Below are positions 16,785-25,735 of a stretch of 64,000 bases of DNA, one piece after another. The first letter of the stretch is position 1. Each line of letters opens with the position of its first letter. The stretch comes from Verrucomicrobiaceae bacterium (GTDB lineage: Bacteria > Verrucomicrobiota > Verrucomicrobiia > Verrucomicrobiales > Verrucomicrobiaceae), in assembly GCA_947466075.1 (NCBI GenBank), contig CANIBP010000003.1, positions 62,001 through 126,000 of the forward strand, written 5' to 3'. Both the position numbers and the translations under genes were made by a program. The notes under the pieces are model-generated. The model was not told the origin of the DNA. It was given only the letters and a program-made list of their open reading frames with translations, and did no database searches.

Positions 16785-17147
16785 TTACTGCCTTACTTCT
16801 TTGATGTGCTTGTCAGGAGCGGCATCGAATGCGGCCTTACTCGCGGCGTCGGCGAAGGCGACTTGGCGGGAGTAGCTTACGGTGATGGAAGGATCAGATT
16901 TCTTCTTGCTGAGTGGGCACTGGCCGGTGACGGCTGCGACGATGTTGCTAAGGTAACCCTTGGGGGCGGCGTTGAACTGGGCTTTGCACTTGTTGCAGCA
17001 AACCGCGACCGTTTTTGTGTAGGAGCTGGTGATAGCTGGATTCGTAGGCTTGCCAGAGATGGGGCAGACGGTGTTCAGCGGCTCGGCGGCGTTGGAAATA
17101 CCGGCAAACAGGCTGACGGTGGCGATGAGGGTGAGGATGTGTTTCAT
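16785..17147 (-). CDS. Small secreted protein with two YHS/TRASH-like repeats
   Basis: The 120-residue exported protein has a signal peptide (MKHILTLIATVSLFAGISNAAE). Residues 26-70 form a repeat beginning CPISGKP and containing the thiol cluster VCCNKCKAQF. Residues 75-118 form a second repeat beginning CPLSKKK with the same ITxSYxxxVAxxxxxxKxxFxAAP pattern. In the second repeat the CCNKC cluster is replaced by ADAAS. This suggests a periplasmic metal-binding protein of the YHS/TRASH sort with one active and one degenerate site. Metal identity is unknown. It is a single-gene transcript with its own terminator. Confidence 0.72.
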   Translation of the reverse strand: MKHILTLIATVSLFAGISNAAEPLNTVCPISGKPTNPAITSSYTKTVAVCCNKCKAQFNAAPKGYLSNIVAAVTGQCPLSKKKSDPSITVSYSRQVAFADAASKAAFDAAPDKHIKEVRQ

Positions 17148-17256
17148 GGGTAAACAGAGTTATGGAACGGCTTACTCGAATACGAATTCATGGTCTTTTC
17201 TGCAACTGAAAACTTTTTGTCTTAGTGACGTCAAGGACAGCACTTAGCGCCTCTCA

Positions 17257-19782
17257 TCATTTCGGCTGATACTTCGGATAGCGCTGCTGGAGTTGCTGCA
17301 TCATCTGCTTGGCCTGAGCAGCATCACCCGCTTTTTCGAGGACTTTGGCGGCTTTGTAGAGCGCGTCAGGCGTCACATCGGGATCGTCGAAAAACTGGCT
17401 GGGCACGGCGTATTTGGCGGCACCGGTCTTCCATTTTTCGACAGCGGCGGCTGGCTGGCCCTCGGCGGCGAGTTTATCGCCCTGCGCGGAAAAGATATCG
17501 CCTTCGAGGATGAGCAATTCGGCTTGGAGCTTGCCGTCTTTAACGACCTGCAACGCCTCTTGCGCCACTTTATCAGCCTCATCAAATTGTCCTTTGCCGA
17601 GCAGAGCGCGGCCTTTGGTCAGTAACGCACGAGCGCGGGCGGCAGCGTCTGGATCCGATTTGATGAAATTCTCCGTGGCTTGGATGCTGGCGTCAAACTG
17701 CCGGTTCTGAAGCTGTGCCATGCCGAGGTAGTTCCACACGACAGGCTCGGTGTTTTCCGGGTTCTGCGGCGTAACGGCGAGTTCGAGGAAGCGTGCGGCG
17801 CGCTTAAAGTCGTCGCTGCTGTAAAGTTTGAGGCCCAGCCATTTCAAGATGTTAGACGGCACTTCGCCGCTGGGTTTGGACAGTAGATAGTTGTCGATGG
17901 TCTTCGCGAGATCGTTGGCGTTTTGGCGTGCGTAGTCGCAGAGGATGAGGATCTGGCTGGACTTGTCGAGGTAGGTCTTGCTGTCGATCTCGATGGAGCG
18001 ACGCAGGGCAGGAGTGGCCTTGTCGTAGAGCTTCTGGTCGAAGTTGCCGCGACCGATGCCGTAGTAGGCCTGCGCCGCCGCCGCCGTGGTTGGGAATTTT
18101 TTCAGCAGCGTCTCGAAAGCAGTCACCATGCCCTTCGGGTCCTTCTGCTCCATCGCGATGAAGCCGAGCTGCAGCCAGGACATCTCGCAGGCGTCGGATT
18201 TCGGGAATTCCTTCGTCACCTGCTCGAAGTCGGCCTTGGCTTTCGGCAGATCGCGGGCATCACGATTCGCAAGACCGCGGCGGGCGTAGGCCTTGGGGAT
18301 AAATTCGTGCTGCGGATGCTCGTTGATGAAGCGTGTGAAGGTGCCGACGGCCTCCTGATGACGCCCGGCCTCTCCTTGAGACCAACCCATGTTGAACAGC
18401 GTACCGGGACGCAGTTTCTCGGGCAGCTTTTCGATCATCACCTCGTTGTAGTTCTGCGATGCCTGCTGGAAGTCACCTTTGTTGAAATAGAAATCCGCAC
18501 GGATGAGACGGGCGAGGGAGAGGTACTCATGGTCGGCACGCTTCTGCGCATGACGTGTGATGAACGCGGTGGCGAATTCGCCAAGGTCCTTGTCATTAAG
18601 CAGGTAAAAGCAATACAGCTTCCAGTAACCGGCGTCGAAGGCCTCGTCGGTGTCTGTGTGATACTGCTCGATGAGCAGATAGACCTCCACGGCACGCGCA
18701 TAACTTTTGCGCATGCGGTAGGAATGGCCGACAAGTAGCAGCATCTTTGCCCGCGAGGCACCGGGCGGCAGAACTTCGGAGTTCTTGTTGTAGTAGTCGA
18801 TGACGCCGTCGTAGTCGCCCTTGGAATAAAGCGCCTGAATGACACCGACGAGAGAGATGCCGCGATTTTGCTCGCTGGTCTCTGGCATCTGCAGCGCCTT
18901 CTGAAACATCGCGATGGATTCATCAGGCTTCTTCAATTCCGCATACAGCACTGCGGCGCGGATGGCGGCCTCGGCGATGATGGCGCGGTCGGTGCTGTGT
19001 TTGAGCAGTTCTTCAAAGACCGGCAGCGCCTCTGCCTTCTTGTCCTTCGCGAGGTAGATGCTGCCAAGCGTGAGCAGGGCTGTTTCGCAATACGGATTGT
19101 CCGTTTTTACAGCGATGACGCTGTTCAAAGCGGCAGACTGCTTTTCTTTGTCGCCCGCCATCTCATAGGCGCGGCTTTTGTTGTAGGCGGCAGCCAGTCT
19201 GACCTGCGCGCTCTTGGTTTTGGCCTCGCAGAAGGCGAAATGCTTCGCGGCATCGGCGAACTTCGAGTTGTTGAAGGTCATCGCGCCGAGGCGATAGGCG
19301 GCAGAGGGAGCGCCATCGCTGCCAGGGTAACGGTTCACGATTTCTTCATAGTAACCGGCCGCCTGCTTGAGCTGGTTCTGCTTCATGTAGCACTCGCCGA
19401 TCCGGAACATCGCATCCGGCACCTGTCGGCCGCTCGGATACGTTTGCAGATACTTCGCATAGCTCTGCGCGGCCATGCCCCACTCCTGGCGGTCGTAGGC
19501 CAGGGTGGCGAAATCAAACATGTCATCATCCGGGCCCTTGGTTTTAGGCGGGGCGGGGCGTGACTTTGGATCATCCAGCACGGGCTGGGCTTTCGGCGGT
19601 GCGGAGGGTGTCGGCAGCGGACGCACCGGGACTGCTTTCGGAACCGGAGCGTCATCCTCCACCGGCAACGCACGCGGCGGTGGCTGCTGCGCCAAAGATG
19701 AAAGCGTGATCAAACAAAACGCCACTGGCATGAAACACGACGCACTGCGGCGTGAGATGGTTGGGAACTTCACAGTGGTCAT
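17257..19782 (-). CDS. Large periplasmic TPR protein of an ExbB-ExbD operon
   Basis: Started at ATG 19782, one base after the exbD-like stop, the protein is 841 residues. A signal peptide spans about residues 10-32 (CFMPVAFCLITLSSLAQQ), followed by a proline-rich spacer to about 80. The rest is a long array of tetratricopeptide repeats (YAKYLQTYPSGRQVPDAMFRIGECY and YYEEIVNRYPGSDGAPSAAYRLG) similar to YbgF/BamD-type repeats. It is the third gene of an ExbB-ExbD-TPR operon. In such operons the TPR protein probably couples the inner-membrane proton motor to outer-membrane or cell-wall partners. Its precise partner is unknown. Confidence 0.82.
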   Translation of the reverse strand: MTTVKFPTISRRSASCFMPVAFCLITLSSLAQQPPPRALPVEDDAPVPKAVPVRPLPTPSAPPKAQPVLDDPKSRPAPPKTKGPDDDMFDFATLAYDRQEWGMAAQSYAKYLQTYPSGRQVPDAMFRIGECYMKQNQLKQAAGYYEEIVNRYPGSDGAPSAAYRLGAMTFNNSKFADAAKHFAFCEAKTKSAQVRLAAAYNKSRAYEMAGDKEKQSAALNSVIAVKTDNPYCETALLTLGSIYLAKDKKAEALPVFEELLKHSTDRAIIAEAAIRAAVLYAELKKPDESIAMFQKALQMPETSEQNRGISLVGVIQALYSKGDYDGVIDYYNKNSEVLPPGASRAKMLLLVGHSYRMRKSYARAVEVYLLIEQYHTDTDEAFDAGYWKLYCFYLLNDKDLGEFATAFITRHAQKRADHEYLSLARLIRADFYFNKGDFQQASQNYNEVMIEKLPEKLRPGTLFNMGWSQGEAGRHQEAVGTFTRFINEHPQHEFIPKAYARRGLANRDARDLPKAKADFEQVTKEFPKSDACEMSWLQLGFIAMEQKDPKGMVTAFETLLKKFPTTAAAAQAYYGIGRGNFDQKLYDKATPALRRSIEIDSKTYLDKSSQILILCDYARQNANDLAKTIDNYLLSKPSGEVPSNILKWLGLKLYSSDDFKRAARFLELAVTPQNPENTEPVVWNYLGMAQLQNRQFDASIQATENFIKSDPDAAARARALLTKGRALLGKGQFDEADKVAQEALQVVKDGKLQAELLILEGDIFSAQGDKLAAEGQPAAAVEKWKTGAAKYAVPSQFFDDPDVTPDALYKAAKVLEKAGDAAQAKQMMQQLQQRYPKYQPK

Positions 19783-19783
19783 C

Positions 19784-20227
19784 TCACTTGGGCGTAGCGG
19801 CAGGTTGGTCGGCGTCAGGCTTGCGCGTGGCAAAGGCGATGTTCCAGATGCCGGCCTTCTGGCAGGTGTCCAGCACGCGGATGACGTGTTGGTAGTTGGT
19901 GATTTCGTCACCGCGCAAAATCACCGCCTGATCCTTGTAGAGGGCGACGATGTTTTTCAGTTTCACCAGCAGTTCGTCGGTGTTGAACTGCTGGCCATTG
20001 ACGAGGATTTCGCCGTCTTTTTTGATGTTGATGATGATCTCGCCGACGTTGCGCGACTGCTTCTCCTTGCCCTCGTCGGCGGCGGGCACGCTGACATCCA
20101 TGACCTGCTCCTCCTTGGCATATTGGAAGGTCACGGCGAAGAAAATGACGAGCAGGAACAGCACATCGACCAGCGGCGCGAGCTGCATCGGTGAGGGTTC
20201 GATGGAATGCTGTTTGCGGAAGTTCAT
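19784..20227 (-). CDS. ExbD/TolR-family biopolymer transport protein
   Basis: The 147-residue protein starts at ATG 20227 (the 17 residues before it are not membrane-like). It has one N-terminal transmembrane helix containing PLVDVLFLLVIFFAVTF, in which Asp21 is the proton-relay residue of ExbD/TolR. The periplasmic domain shows the family motif VILRGDEITNYQHVIRVLDTCQKAGI near the C-terminus. It forms the stator/rotor motor with the ExbB-like protein encoded 22 bases upstream and drives an energised step across the envelope. No TonB or Pal gene is adjacent. Confidence 0.9.
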   Translation of the reverse strand: MNFRKQHSIEPSPMQLAPLVDVLFLLVIFFAVTFQYAKEEQVMDVSVPAADEGKEKQSRNVGEIIINIKKDGEILVNGQQFNTDELLVKLKNIVALYKDQAVILRGDEITNYQHVIRVLDTCQKAGIWNIAFATRKPDADQPAATPK

Positions 20228-20249
20228 CGCAGTGTGGGGTGCGTCGAGC

Positions 20250-21059
20250 TTACTGGCCGGCGACAGCGCGTGCGGCACGCTTGTACTGCACCGCGAGCAA
20301 GGCCATGAGATGTGTCGTTGCCGCTTCCATTTCAGAAATGAGGCGGTTCACCTTGCCACGGAAGATGGCATAAAACATGAGCGAGGGAATGCCGATGACG
20401 AGGCCCGAGGCCGTGCAGAGCAGCGCTTCGGACACGCCTTGTGCGAGGCCGAGCTGATTCGAGCCGCCGACGCCTTTGCCGGAAATCTCATGGAAGGTCG
20501 TAATCATGCCCAGCGTCGTGCCGAGCAGGCCGAGCATCGGAGCGATGGCACCCACGTCACCGAGATAGGCGATGCGGGCCAGCAGCAGGCTCGACTGGCG
20601 GTTGCCCTCGGCTTCGGTGACTTCTTTAACTTCTTCAAAGCTGGCGGTCGGGTTGCGTGTGGCGAAATCGAGCGTCTTCGCCGTGATGCGGGCGATGCAC
20701 TCATTGCGACGGTTGCACACCGCTAGCAGGCCGAGGTAATCCTGTTTGCGGATCAAGGCGTCCGCCGAATTCATGAACGCATCGCTCACCACCGCGCCTT
20801 GACGCACGGTGAAGGTGAACAGCACGATCATGAAAAAGGCGATCATCGACAGGACGATCAGCGGGTAGGCCATGACGCCGGTGCGTTTGACGAAGCCGTT
20901 GAACGTCAGCACATCGCCATACGGATTGTCTTCTGCGATGGCGGTCGGGGTCGTGACTGCGCCTGCGGCAGGCGCTGGCTGCTGGGCTTGGGCGTTGAGG
21001 TTCATCGTGAAGATGAGAGCCACCAGCACAGCCAGGGCGAGGAGGATTTTTCGATGCAT
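20250..21059 (-). CDS. ExbB/TolQ/MotA-family proton channel protein
   Basis: The 269-residue inner-membrane protein has a signal-like first segment (MHRKILLALAVLVALIFTMNLNAQA) and three further helices: about 56-78 (YPLIVLSMIAFFMIVLFTF), a middle helix after AYLGDVGAIAPMLGLLGTTLGMI, and SEALLCTASGLVIGIPSLMFYAIF. The GLLGTTLGMI and TASGLVIGIP motifs are the MotA/TolQ/ExbB signature. It pairs with the downstream ExbD-like protein as a proton-driven motor. It is the first gene of the operon and no promoter consensus is obvious upstream. Confidence 0.9.
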   Translation of the reverse strand: MHRKILLALAVLVALIFTMNLNAQAQQPAPAAGAVTTPTAIAEDNPYGDVLTFNGFVKRTGVMAYPLIVLSMIAFFMIVLFTFTVRQGAVVSDAFMNSADALIRKQDYLGLLAVCNRRNECIARITAKTLDFATRNPTASFEEVKEVTEAEGNRQSSLLLARIAYLGDVGAIAPMLGLLGTTLGMITTFHEISGKGVGGSNQLGLAQGVSEALLCTASGLVIGIPSLMFYAIFRGKVNRLISEMEAATTHLMALLAVQYKRAARAVAGQ

Positions 21060-21126
21060 GAGGTGGCGACTGTAAACGTGAGCGCCAGCCTTGCAAGCGG
21101 GCTGGTTGGCTGGCTTTCTGCCGGAC

Positions 21127-22569
21127 TCAGGCCAGCAATTCCCGCACCACTTTGCATTCGTTCACGCCCGTGAGGCGGAAATCGAGGCCAGCATAGCGGT
21201 ACGTGAACTTTTCGTGGTCGAAGCCGAGGATGCGCAAAATCGTGGCGTGCAGATCATGCACATGCACGGGATTTTCGGTGGCCTGGAAGCCGAATTCGTC
21301 CGTCGCACCGTGCGTGTAACCACCGCGCACCCCGCCACCGGCCAGCCACATCGTGAAGCCGTAGTGATTATGGTCACGGCCATGCTGCTTGCCAGCGTTG
21401 GAGCCGGGCGTGGGCAGTTCCACCGCCGGTGTGCGGCCAAATTCACCGCCCCACATCATCAACGTGTCATCCCACAGGCCGCGCTGCTTCAAATCGCTCA
21501 TGAACGCCGCAATCGCACCGTCTGTCTGCTGCCCGAGCTTCCGATGCTCGAGAATTTCGTCGTGATTGTCCCACGGCTGGCCGGCACCGGTCCATAGCTG
21601 GATGAAACGCACGCCGCGCTCCAGCAATCGCCGCGCGATGAGGCACTGACGGCCAAAAGCGTGGTCGCCATACATCTTCCGCACCGATTCCGGCTCCTTC
21701 ATGATGTCAAAGGCGTCCGTGGCCTCCATCTGCATGCGATAGGCCAGTTCGTAGCTTTGCACGCGGGCTTCGAGCTGCTGGTCGCGGTCCTGCTGGACGA
21801 GATTTCTTTGATTCAACTCCTGCAGCAAATCGAGCTGCCTGCGCTGCTGCTTGAGATCGAGCGAACCGTTCTTGATGAACTCCACGAGCTTTTCGACCCG
21901 CGTGTCTTCCGTGTTGATGTAAGCGCCTTGGTAGGCGCTCGGCAAAAATGACGACTGCCAGTTCTTGGTGCGCCGCGTCGGCATGCCGCCGGGACACATG
22001 GCGATGTAACCAGGAAGGTTCGCGTTCTCACTGCCCAAGCCGTAGGTGACCCACGATCCCATGGTCGGACGGTTCAGCCGGCCTTCGCCGCTGTTCATTA
22101 GGCCGAGCGATGGCTCATGATTCGGCACGTCGGCGTGCATCGAGCGGATCACGCAGAGATCATCCGCGAAGGCGCCGACTTTTTCGAAGACTTCACTCAC
22201 TTCGAGACCGCACTGGCCGCGTTTGGTGAACTTGAACGGCGATTTGAAGCCCGCCCCGGTCGGACGCTCGGTTTTGAGCACATTGGGGAGCGCTTTGCCG
22301 TCGTATTTGTCCAGCATCGGCTTCGGATCGAACGTATCGACCTGCGACGGGCCGCCGTTCATGAAGAAATGCACCACACGTTTCGCCTTCGGCTCAAAGT
22401 GCGGTTTTTTCAGCGCCATCGGGTCCAGCGTCGCTGCTGCGGCCTGCTGATTGAAAACAGAGCCAAGCGCCACGGAGCCAAAGCCCATGCCGACACGTTG
22501 CAGCAACTGCCGACGTGTCAGGAACGCATGCTCCAGATTCGGCGCATGATGTGAGTAAATTGAGTTCAT
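21127..22569 (-). CDS. DUF1501 protein, Tat-exported (second copy)
   Basis: The start at 22569 gives 480 residues. A Tat signal lies at about residues 19-40 (TRRQLLQRVGMGFGSVALG). DUF1501 hallmarks are HFFMNGGPSQVDTFDPKP, HADVPNHEPSLGLMNSGE, WGGEFGRTPAVE, HGRDHNHYGFTMWLAGGGVRG and the closing DLHATILRILGFDHEKFTY. It belongs to the subgroup that is normally encoded beside a PSCyt1/DUF1549/DUF1553 cytochrome protein. Here it is divergent from the amber-interrupted DUF1587/DUF1592 gene, which has its own DUF1552 partner. Its natural cytochrome partner may be one of the PSD1 genes elsewhere in the window. Confidence 0.9.
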   Translation of the reverse strand: MNSIYSHHAPNLEHAFLTRRQLLQRVGMGFGSVALGSVFNQQAAAATLDPMALKKPHFEPKAKRVVHFFMNGGPSQVDTFDPKPMLDKYDGKALPNVLKTERPTGAGFKSPFKFTKRGQCGLEVSEVFEKVGAFADDLCVIRSMHADVPNHEPSLGLMNSGEGRLNRPTMGSWVTYGLGSENANLPGYIAMCPGGMPTRRTKNWQSSFLPSAYQGAYINTEDTRVEKLVEFIKNGSLDLKQQRRQLDLLQELNQRNLVQQDRDQQLEARVQSYELAYRMQMEATDAFDIMKEPESVRKMYGDHAFGRQCLIARRLLERGVRFIQLWTGAGQPWDNHDEILEHRKLGQQTDGAIAAFMSDLKQRGLWDDTLMMWGGEFGRTPAVELPTPGSNAGKQHGRDHNHYGFTMWLAGGGVRGGYTHGATDEFGFQATENPVHVHDLHATILRILGFDHEKFTYRYAGLDFRLTGVNECKVVRELLA

Positions 22570-22698
22570 TTGGGGTGCTGAAGATACGAGGCTGCCGACG
22601 GGTTGCTTTCGCATGATTCATAGCACTGGAAAGCGCAAAAAAGAAGCGGAAGCTGCTGATGAAATGGCGCACGCAAGAGCGTATCCAAATCACCCCCA

Positions 22699-24105
22699 AT
22701 GTTCCTGAATTCACGCCATCTCGCTCTGGTCGGCTTTGTTGTCGGCACGTTTTCTCTTTCTGCCGCTCCCGCATGGAAGGACGCGGAGGGCGTTTTGAAG
22801 GCCAAGTGCTACGAGTGCCACAACGAAAAGAAGACCAAGGGTGATGTCGATTTGCAGCAGTTCGCCGCCGATCCTCAAATCGTGAAGCACTTTGAAGTGT
22901 GGCTCAAAGTCAAAGACACCATTGAAAACGGCGACATGCCGCCGCCGAAGGCGCATCAGATGAGCGATTCAGAGCATGCCGCGCTCCTTGGCTGGGTGAA
23001 TGGCGAACTCGATCACCTCGCTGAAGCCCAATCCGGCGATCCCGGCCCCGTGACGATGCGCCGACTCACCAACGCTGAGTTTGATTACACGATCCGTGAT
23101 CTCACCGGCCACGACTACGGCCTCGCGAAGGAATTTCAAACCGATGGCGGCGGCGGCGAAGGTTTCAGCAACACCGGCGACGTGCTCTTCATGAGCCCGG
23201 CGGCCATCGACAAGTATTTCAATGCCGCACGTAAAGTCGCCGACAATGCCACCATCATGCCCGGCACTGGCATCCAGTTTCATCCGCAGCGAGTCGGTCT
23301 GCGTGGTTTTGAACAGGTCAAAGCGCAGGCTCAGCAGGGCCTCTATGTGTGGTATCAGCAGAAAGCCGCCCCGCACTTGCCGAAGGACGATGAACCGATG
23401 CGCGAAGGCGACTACATGCTCGCCTGCTGGAAGCACAAAAATCAAAACGTGCCGCTCGACCAGCTTGCGAAGGACATGAAGCTCAGCATTCACTTCTTGA
23501 GCAATTGGTGGAACCTCGTGAACAGCACGGAGCCGAAAAGCCGCTTCCTTGATCTCACCCGCGTGGCCTGGCGCGAGTTGCCTGCGGATGAAAAAACGGC
23601 CACAGAACGCATCAAAGGAATCGAGGCCGATCTACTCTCATGGAATAACCCCAAGCATCCCGGCAGCGGCGTGCAGCGCCAGCAGCAGGACGCCGACGGC
23701 ATCCGCCCCTACAACATGCAAACCTCTGTCAGGGACAAACCACAGATTCACCTCTGCATCGGCGATACGGGTGACGGCAACAAAGGCGACATCGCTCTCG
23801 TGAACTACATCGAGGTCAGTGTCGGCAAAGAGAAGCTCAATTATTTCCACTGGCTCAACAAGACACTGGAGGAGAAGAGCAAACAGGCCGCTGTGAACCC
23901 TCCTGCGCCGAATCTCGAAGCGCTCAAGGTCCGCATCGCCGAACTTGAAAAAATCCGCTCCGTGTATGGCAAGCATCCGCAGCAGGGTCGCCAAATCGAG
24001 CCGCACGTCATTGCTCTGGCCGCACCAACTGTGCTCGACGTGCCGATGCCGGAAGGGGCACACTGGTTAAAGATCGAAGCTCAACTCGATATGAAAAACC
24101 CTTAG
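22699..24105 (+). CDS. DUF1587/DUF1592-type cytochrome protein, N-terminal part up to an in-frame amber codon
   Basis: Residues 1-22 are a signal peptide. A PSCyt1-like c-type haem motif CYECH is at 37-41, in KAKCYECHNEKKTKGDVDL, and GDMPPPKAHQMSD follows. DUF1587 (PSD3) begins near 116 (MRRLTNAEFDYTIRDLTG). The chain then enters the linker and carbohydrate-binding-like part and stops at TAG (codon 469) right after LDMKNP. The same frame continues without another stop to 25722 with the missing DUF1592-DUF1588-DUF1585 domains. The gene is therefore a full-length 1,007-codon member interrupted by one nonsense codon. Whether it is a real mutation, suppressed, or a read error cannot be told here. 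Confidence 0.8.
   Translation: MFLNSRHLALVGFVVGTFSLSAAPAWKDAEGVLKAKCYECHNEKKTKGDVDLQQFAADPQIVKHFEVWLKVKDTIENGDMPPPKAHQMSDSEHAALLGWVNGELDHLAEAQSGDPGPVTMRRLTNAEFDYTIRDLTGHDYGLAKEFQTDGGGGEGFSNTGDVLFMSPAAIDKYFNAARKVADNATIMPGTGIQFHPQRVGLRGFEQVKAQAQQGLYVWYQQKAAPHLPKDDEPMREGDYMLACWKHKNQNVPLDQLAKDMKLSIHFLSNWWNLVNSTEPKSRFLDLTRVAWRELPADEKTATERIKGIEADLLSWNNPKHPGSGVQRQQQDADGIRPYNMQTSVRDKPQIHLCIGDTGDGNKGDIALVNYIEVSVGKEKLNYFHWLNKTLEEKSKQAAVNPPAPNLEALKVRIAELEKIRSVYGKHPQQGRQIEPHVIALAAPTVLDVPMPEGAHWLKIEAQLDMKNP
24103..24105 (+). other. In-frame amber (TAG) codon interrupting a DUF1587/DUF1592 gene
   Basis: Codon 469 reads TAG between AAC CCT and GTC GAT GAG. Both flanks are in the same frame, with intact family sequence on each side (LKIEAQLDMKNP before, VDEATVQWTIATDKP after). 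A single substitution from CAG, GAG, AAG, TCG, TTG, TGG or TAC/TAT would create it. No suppressor tRNA or pyrrolysine gene is in the window. Confidence 0.9.
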
Positions 24106-24120
24106 GTCGATGAGGCCACG

Positions 24121-25722
24121 GTGCAGTGGACCATCGCCACCGACAAGCCGCGCGATGTCACGAAGATCATGCCCGGCGTGCTCACCATCTGGAAACGCAG
24201 CACGAAGAAAGCCGGCGAAACGATGAACGATTTCAACAAGATGAAATCCGCCTTCCCGGACATGTTTGAGCGCCGTCTTGAAGAAGTGGCGGACAATCTC
24301 TACCGCCGCTCACCCGGCATCAGTGTCTATTATTTCAGCGACGATCAACTCGCCCAACTTCTCAGCGAACAAGATCGCAAAGCGCTCCTCGGCATGAAAA
24401 AGGACTGGGGATACAATGCTGTGCCCAATCTCAATCCGCAGCAGCAAAAGGAATACGATGGTGCCTTGCTCTGGAACCTGCATGAGTTTGCCAAGAAAGC
24501 TTGGCGCAGACTCATCACCGAGGACGAGATCAAAAAACTCAACGCGCTTTACTTCGCAGGTCGCCAGAAAGAACTCGACCGCGAATCCGCCGCTCGCGAA
24601 GTCATCGTGCGCGTGCTCGTTTCGCCGCACTTCCTTTTTAAAGCCGAAACACTGCCGCTCGCCACCAATGGCACCGGCGATGTGAAACTGAACGCCTTCG
24701 AACTCGCCTCACGCCTCAGCTACTTCCTCTGGGCTTCACAGCCTGATTGGGAACTGCGCAAAACCGCCGAAGACGGCAGCCTCATGAAGCCCGAAGTGCT
24801 CGCCTCGCAGACGAAGCGCATGCTGCGCGACCCGAAGGCCAAGGCACTGGCTAAAGAGTTCGCTGGCCAGTGGCTGAAGTTCAATGGTTTCGATGAGAAG
24901 AGCACCGTCGATGAGAAAAAGTATCCCGAGTTCACCGCCGATATCCGCAATGACATGCAGCGCGAGACCACCGAGTTCTTCACGCATCTCATCCGCGATG
25001 ACTGCAACGTCGGCGACATCATCGGTGGCGATTATTCCTTCCTGAACGAGCGCCTCGCCAAATTCTACGACGTTCCCGGCATCACCGGTGGCGAATTCCG
25101 CGAGGTTAAACTCGCCCAGCAGCATCGCGGCGGCCTGCTCGGCATGGGAGCCGTCCTAACCAAAACGTCTCGCCCCAATCGCACCAGCCCCGTCTTGCGC
25201 GGCGATTACCTGTATCAAGTCGTCCTTGGCTTCTCCTCACCGCCGCCGCCGCCGAATGTGCCTAAGCTTCCCGACAGTGCCGTAAAACCCGCATCGCTCC
25301 GCGAAGCCCTCATGCAACACCGCGCCGATCAAGCATGCGCCGTCTGCCATGATCGCATCGACCCGCTTGGCTTTGCCCTCGAAAGCTTCGACCCCATCGG
25401 CCGCTTCCGCATCGCCGATGAAGTCGGCGGCAAGATTGACGATACCGGCGAACTCAAAGACGGCACCAAATTCCAAGGCCTCAAAGGACTGCGCGACTAC
25501 CTCAAAAAGAACGAGGCCAACTTCACCACACAGTTCTGCCGCAAACTCCTCGGCTATTCGCTTGGTCGCCAAACATTGCCGAGCGACAAAGCGCTCATCA
25601 TGCAGATGCAGGACTCGCTCAAAAAAAACAACGGCAAGTTCTCCGCCGCCGTCCTTACCATCATCAACAGCCGCCAATTCCTGAACCGCCGCAACGAACC
25701 AGCGGTCGCCACCAATCCCTAA
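24121..25722 (+). CDS. DUF1592-DUF1588-DUF1585 C-terminal part of the amber-interrupted cytochrome protein
   Basis: This is the continuation of the frame after the TAG at 24103. The first possible restart is GTG at 24121; a later ATG at 24223 is also available. Over 533 residues it carries DUF1592 (ASRLSYFLWASQPDWELRKTAEDG, LAKEFAGQWLKFNGF, FLNERLAKFYDVPGI), DUF1588 with a second haem-type motif CAVCH in ACAVCHDRIDPLGFALESFDPIGR, and DUF1585 (CRKLLGYSLGRQTLPSDKALI). Without the first half it has no signal peptide, so a restarted product would stay in the cytoplasm and probably lack haem. The DUF1552 partner follows after 13 bases and looks intact. Confidence 0.78.
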   Translation: MQWTIATDKPRDVTKIMPGVLTIWKRSTKKAGETMNDFNKMKSAFPDMFERRLEEVADNLYRRSPGISVYYFSDDQLAQLLSEQDRKALLGMKKDWGYNAVPNLNPQQQKEYDGALLWNLHEFAKKAWRRLITEDEIKKLNALYFAGRQKELDRESAAREVIVRVLVSPHFLFKAETLPLATNGTGDVKLNAFELASRLSYFLWASQPDWELRKTAEDGSLMKPEVLASQTKRMLRDPKAKALAKEFAGQWLKFNGFDEKSTVDEKKYPEFTADIRNDMQRETTEFFTHLIRDDCNVGDIIGGDYSFLNERLAKFYDVPGITGGEFREVKLAQQHRGGLLGMGAVLTKTSRPNRTSPVLRGDYLYQVVLGFSSPPPPPNVPKLPDSAVKPASLREALMQHRADQACAVCHDRIDPLGFALESFDPIGRFRIADEVGGKIDDTGELKDGTKFQGLKGLRDYLKKNEANFTTQFCRKLLGYSLGRQTLPSDKALIMQMQDSLKKNNGKFSAAVLTIINSRQFLNRRNEPAVATNP

Positions 25723-25735
25723 TCGACTCCTTTTT

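Noticed and set aside
16785..17147. Copper-chaperone or arsenic role of the small Cys-repeat protein
   Set aside because: Only one CCxxC site and a signal peptide are visible; no neighbouring copper or arsenic gene supports a specific metal.
24103..24105. Pyrrolysine or other recoding at TAG
   Set aside because: No pylS or pylT in the window, no known use of TAG as sense in this family, and no downstream stimulatory hairpin that I could see; not proven absent.
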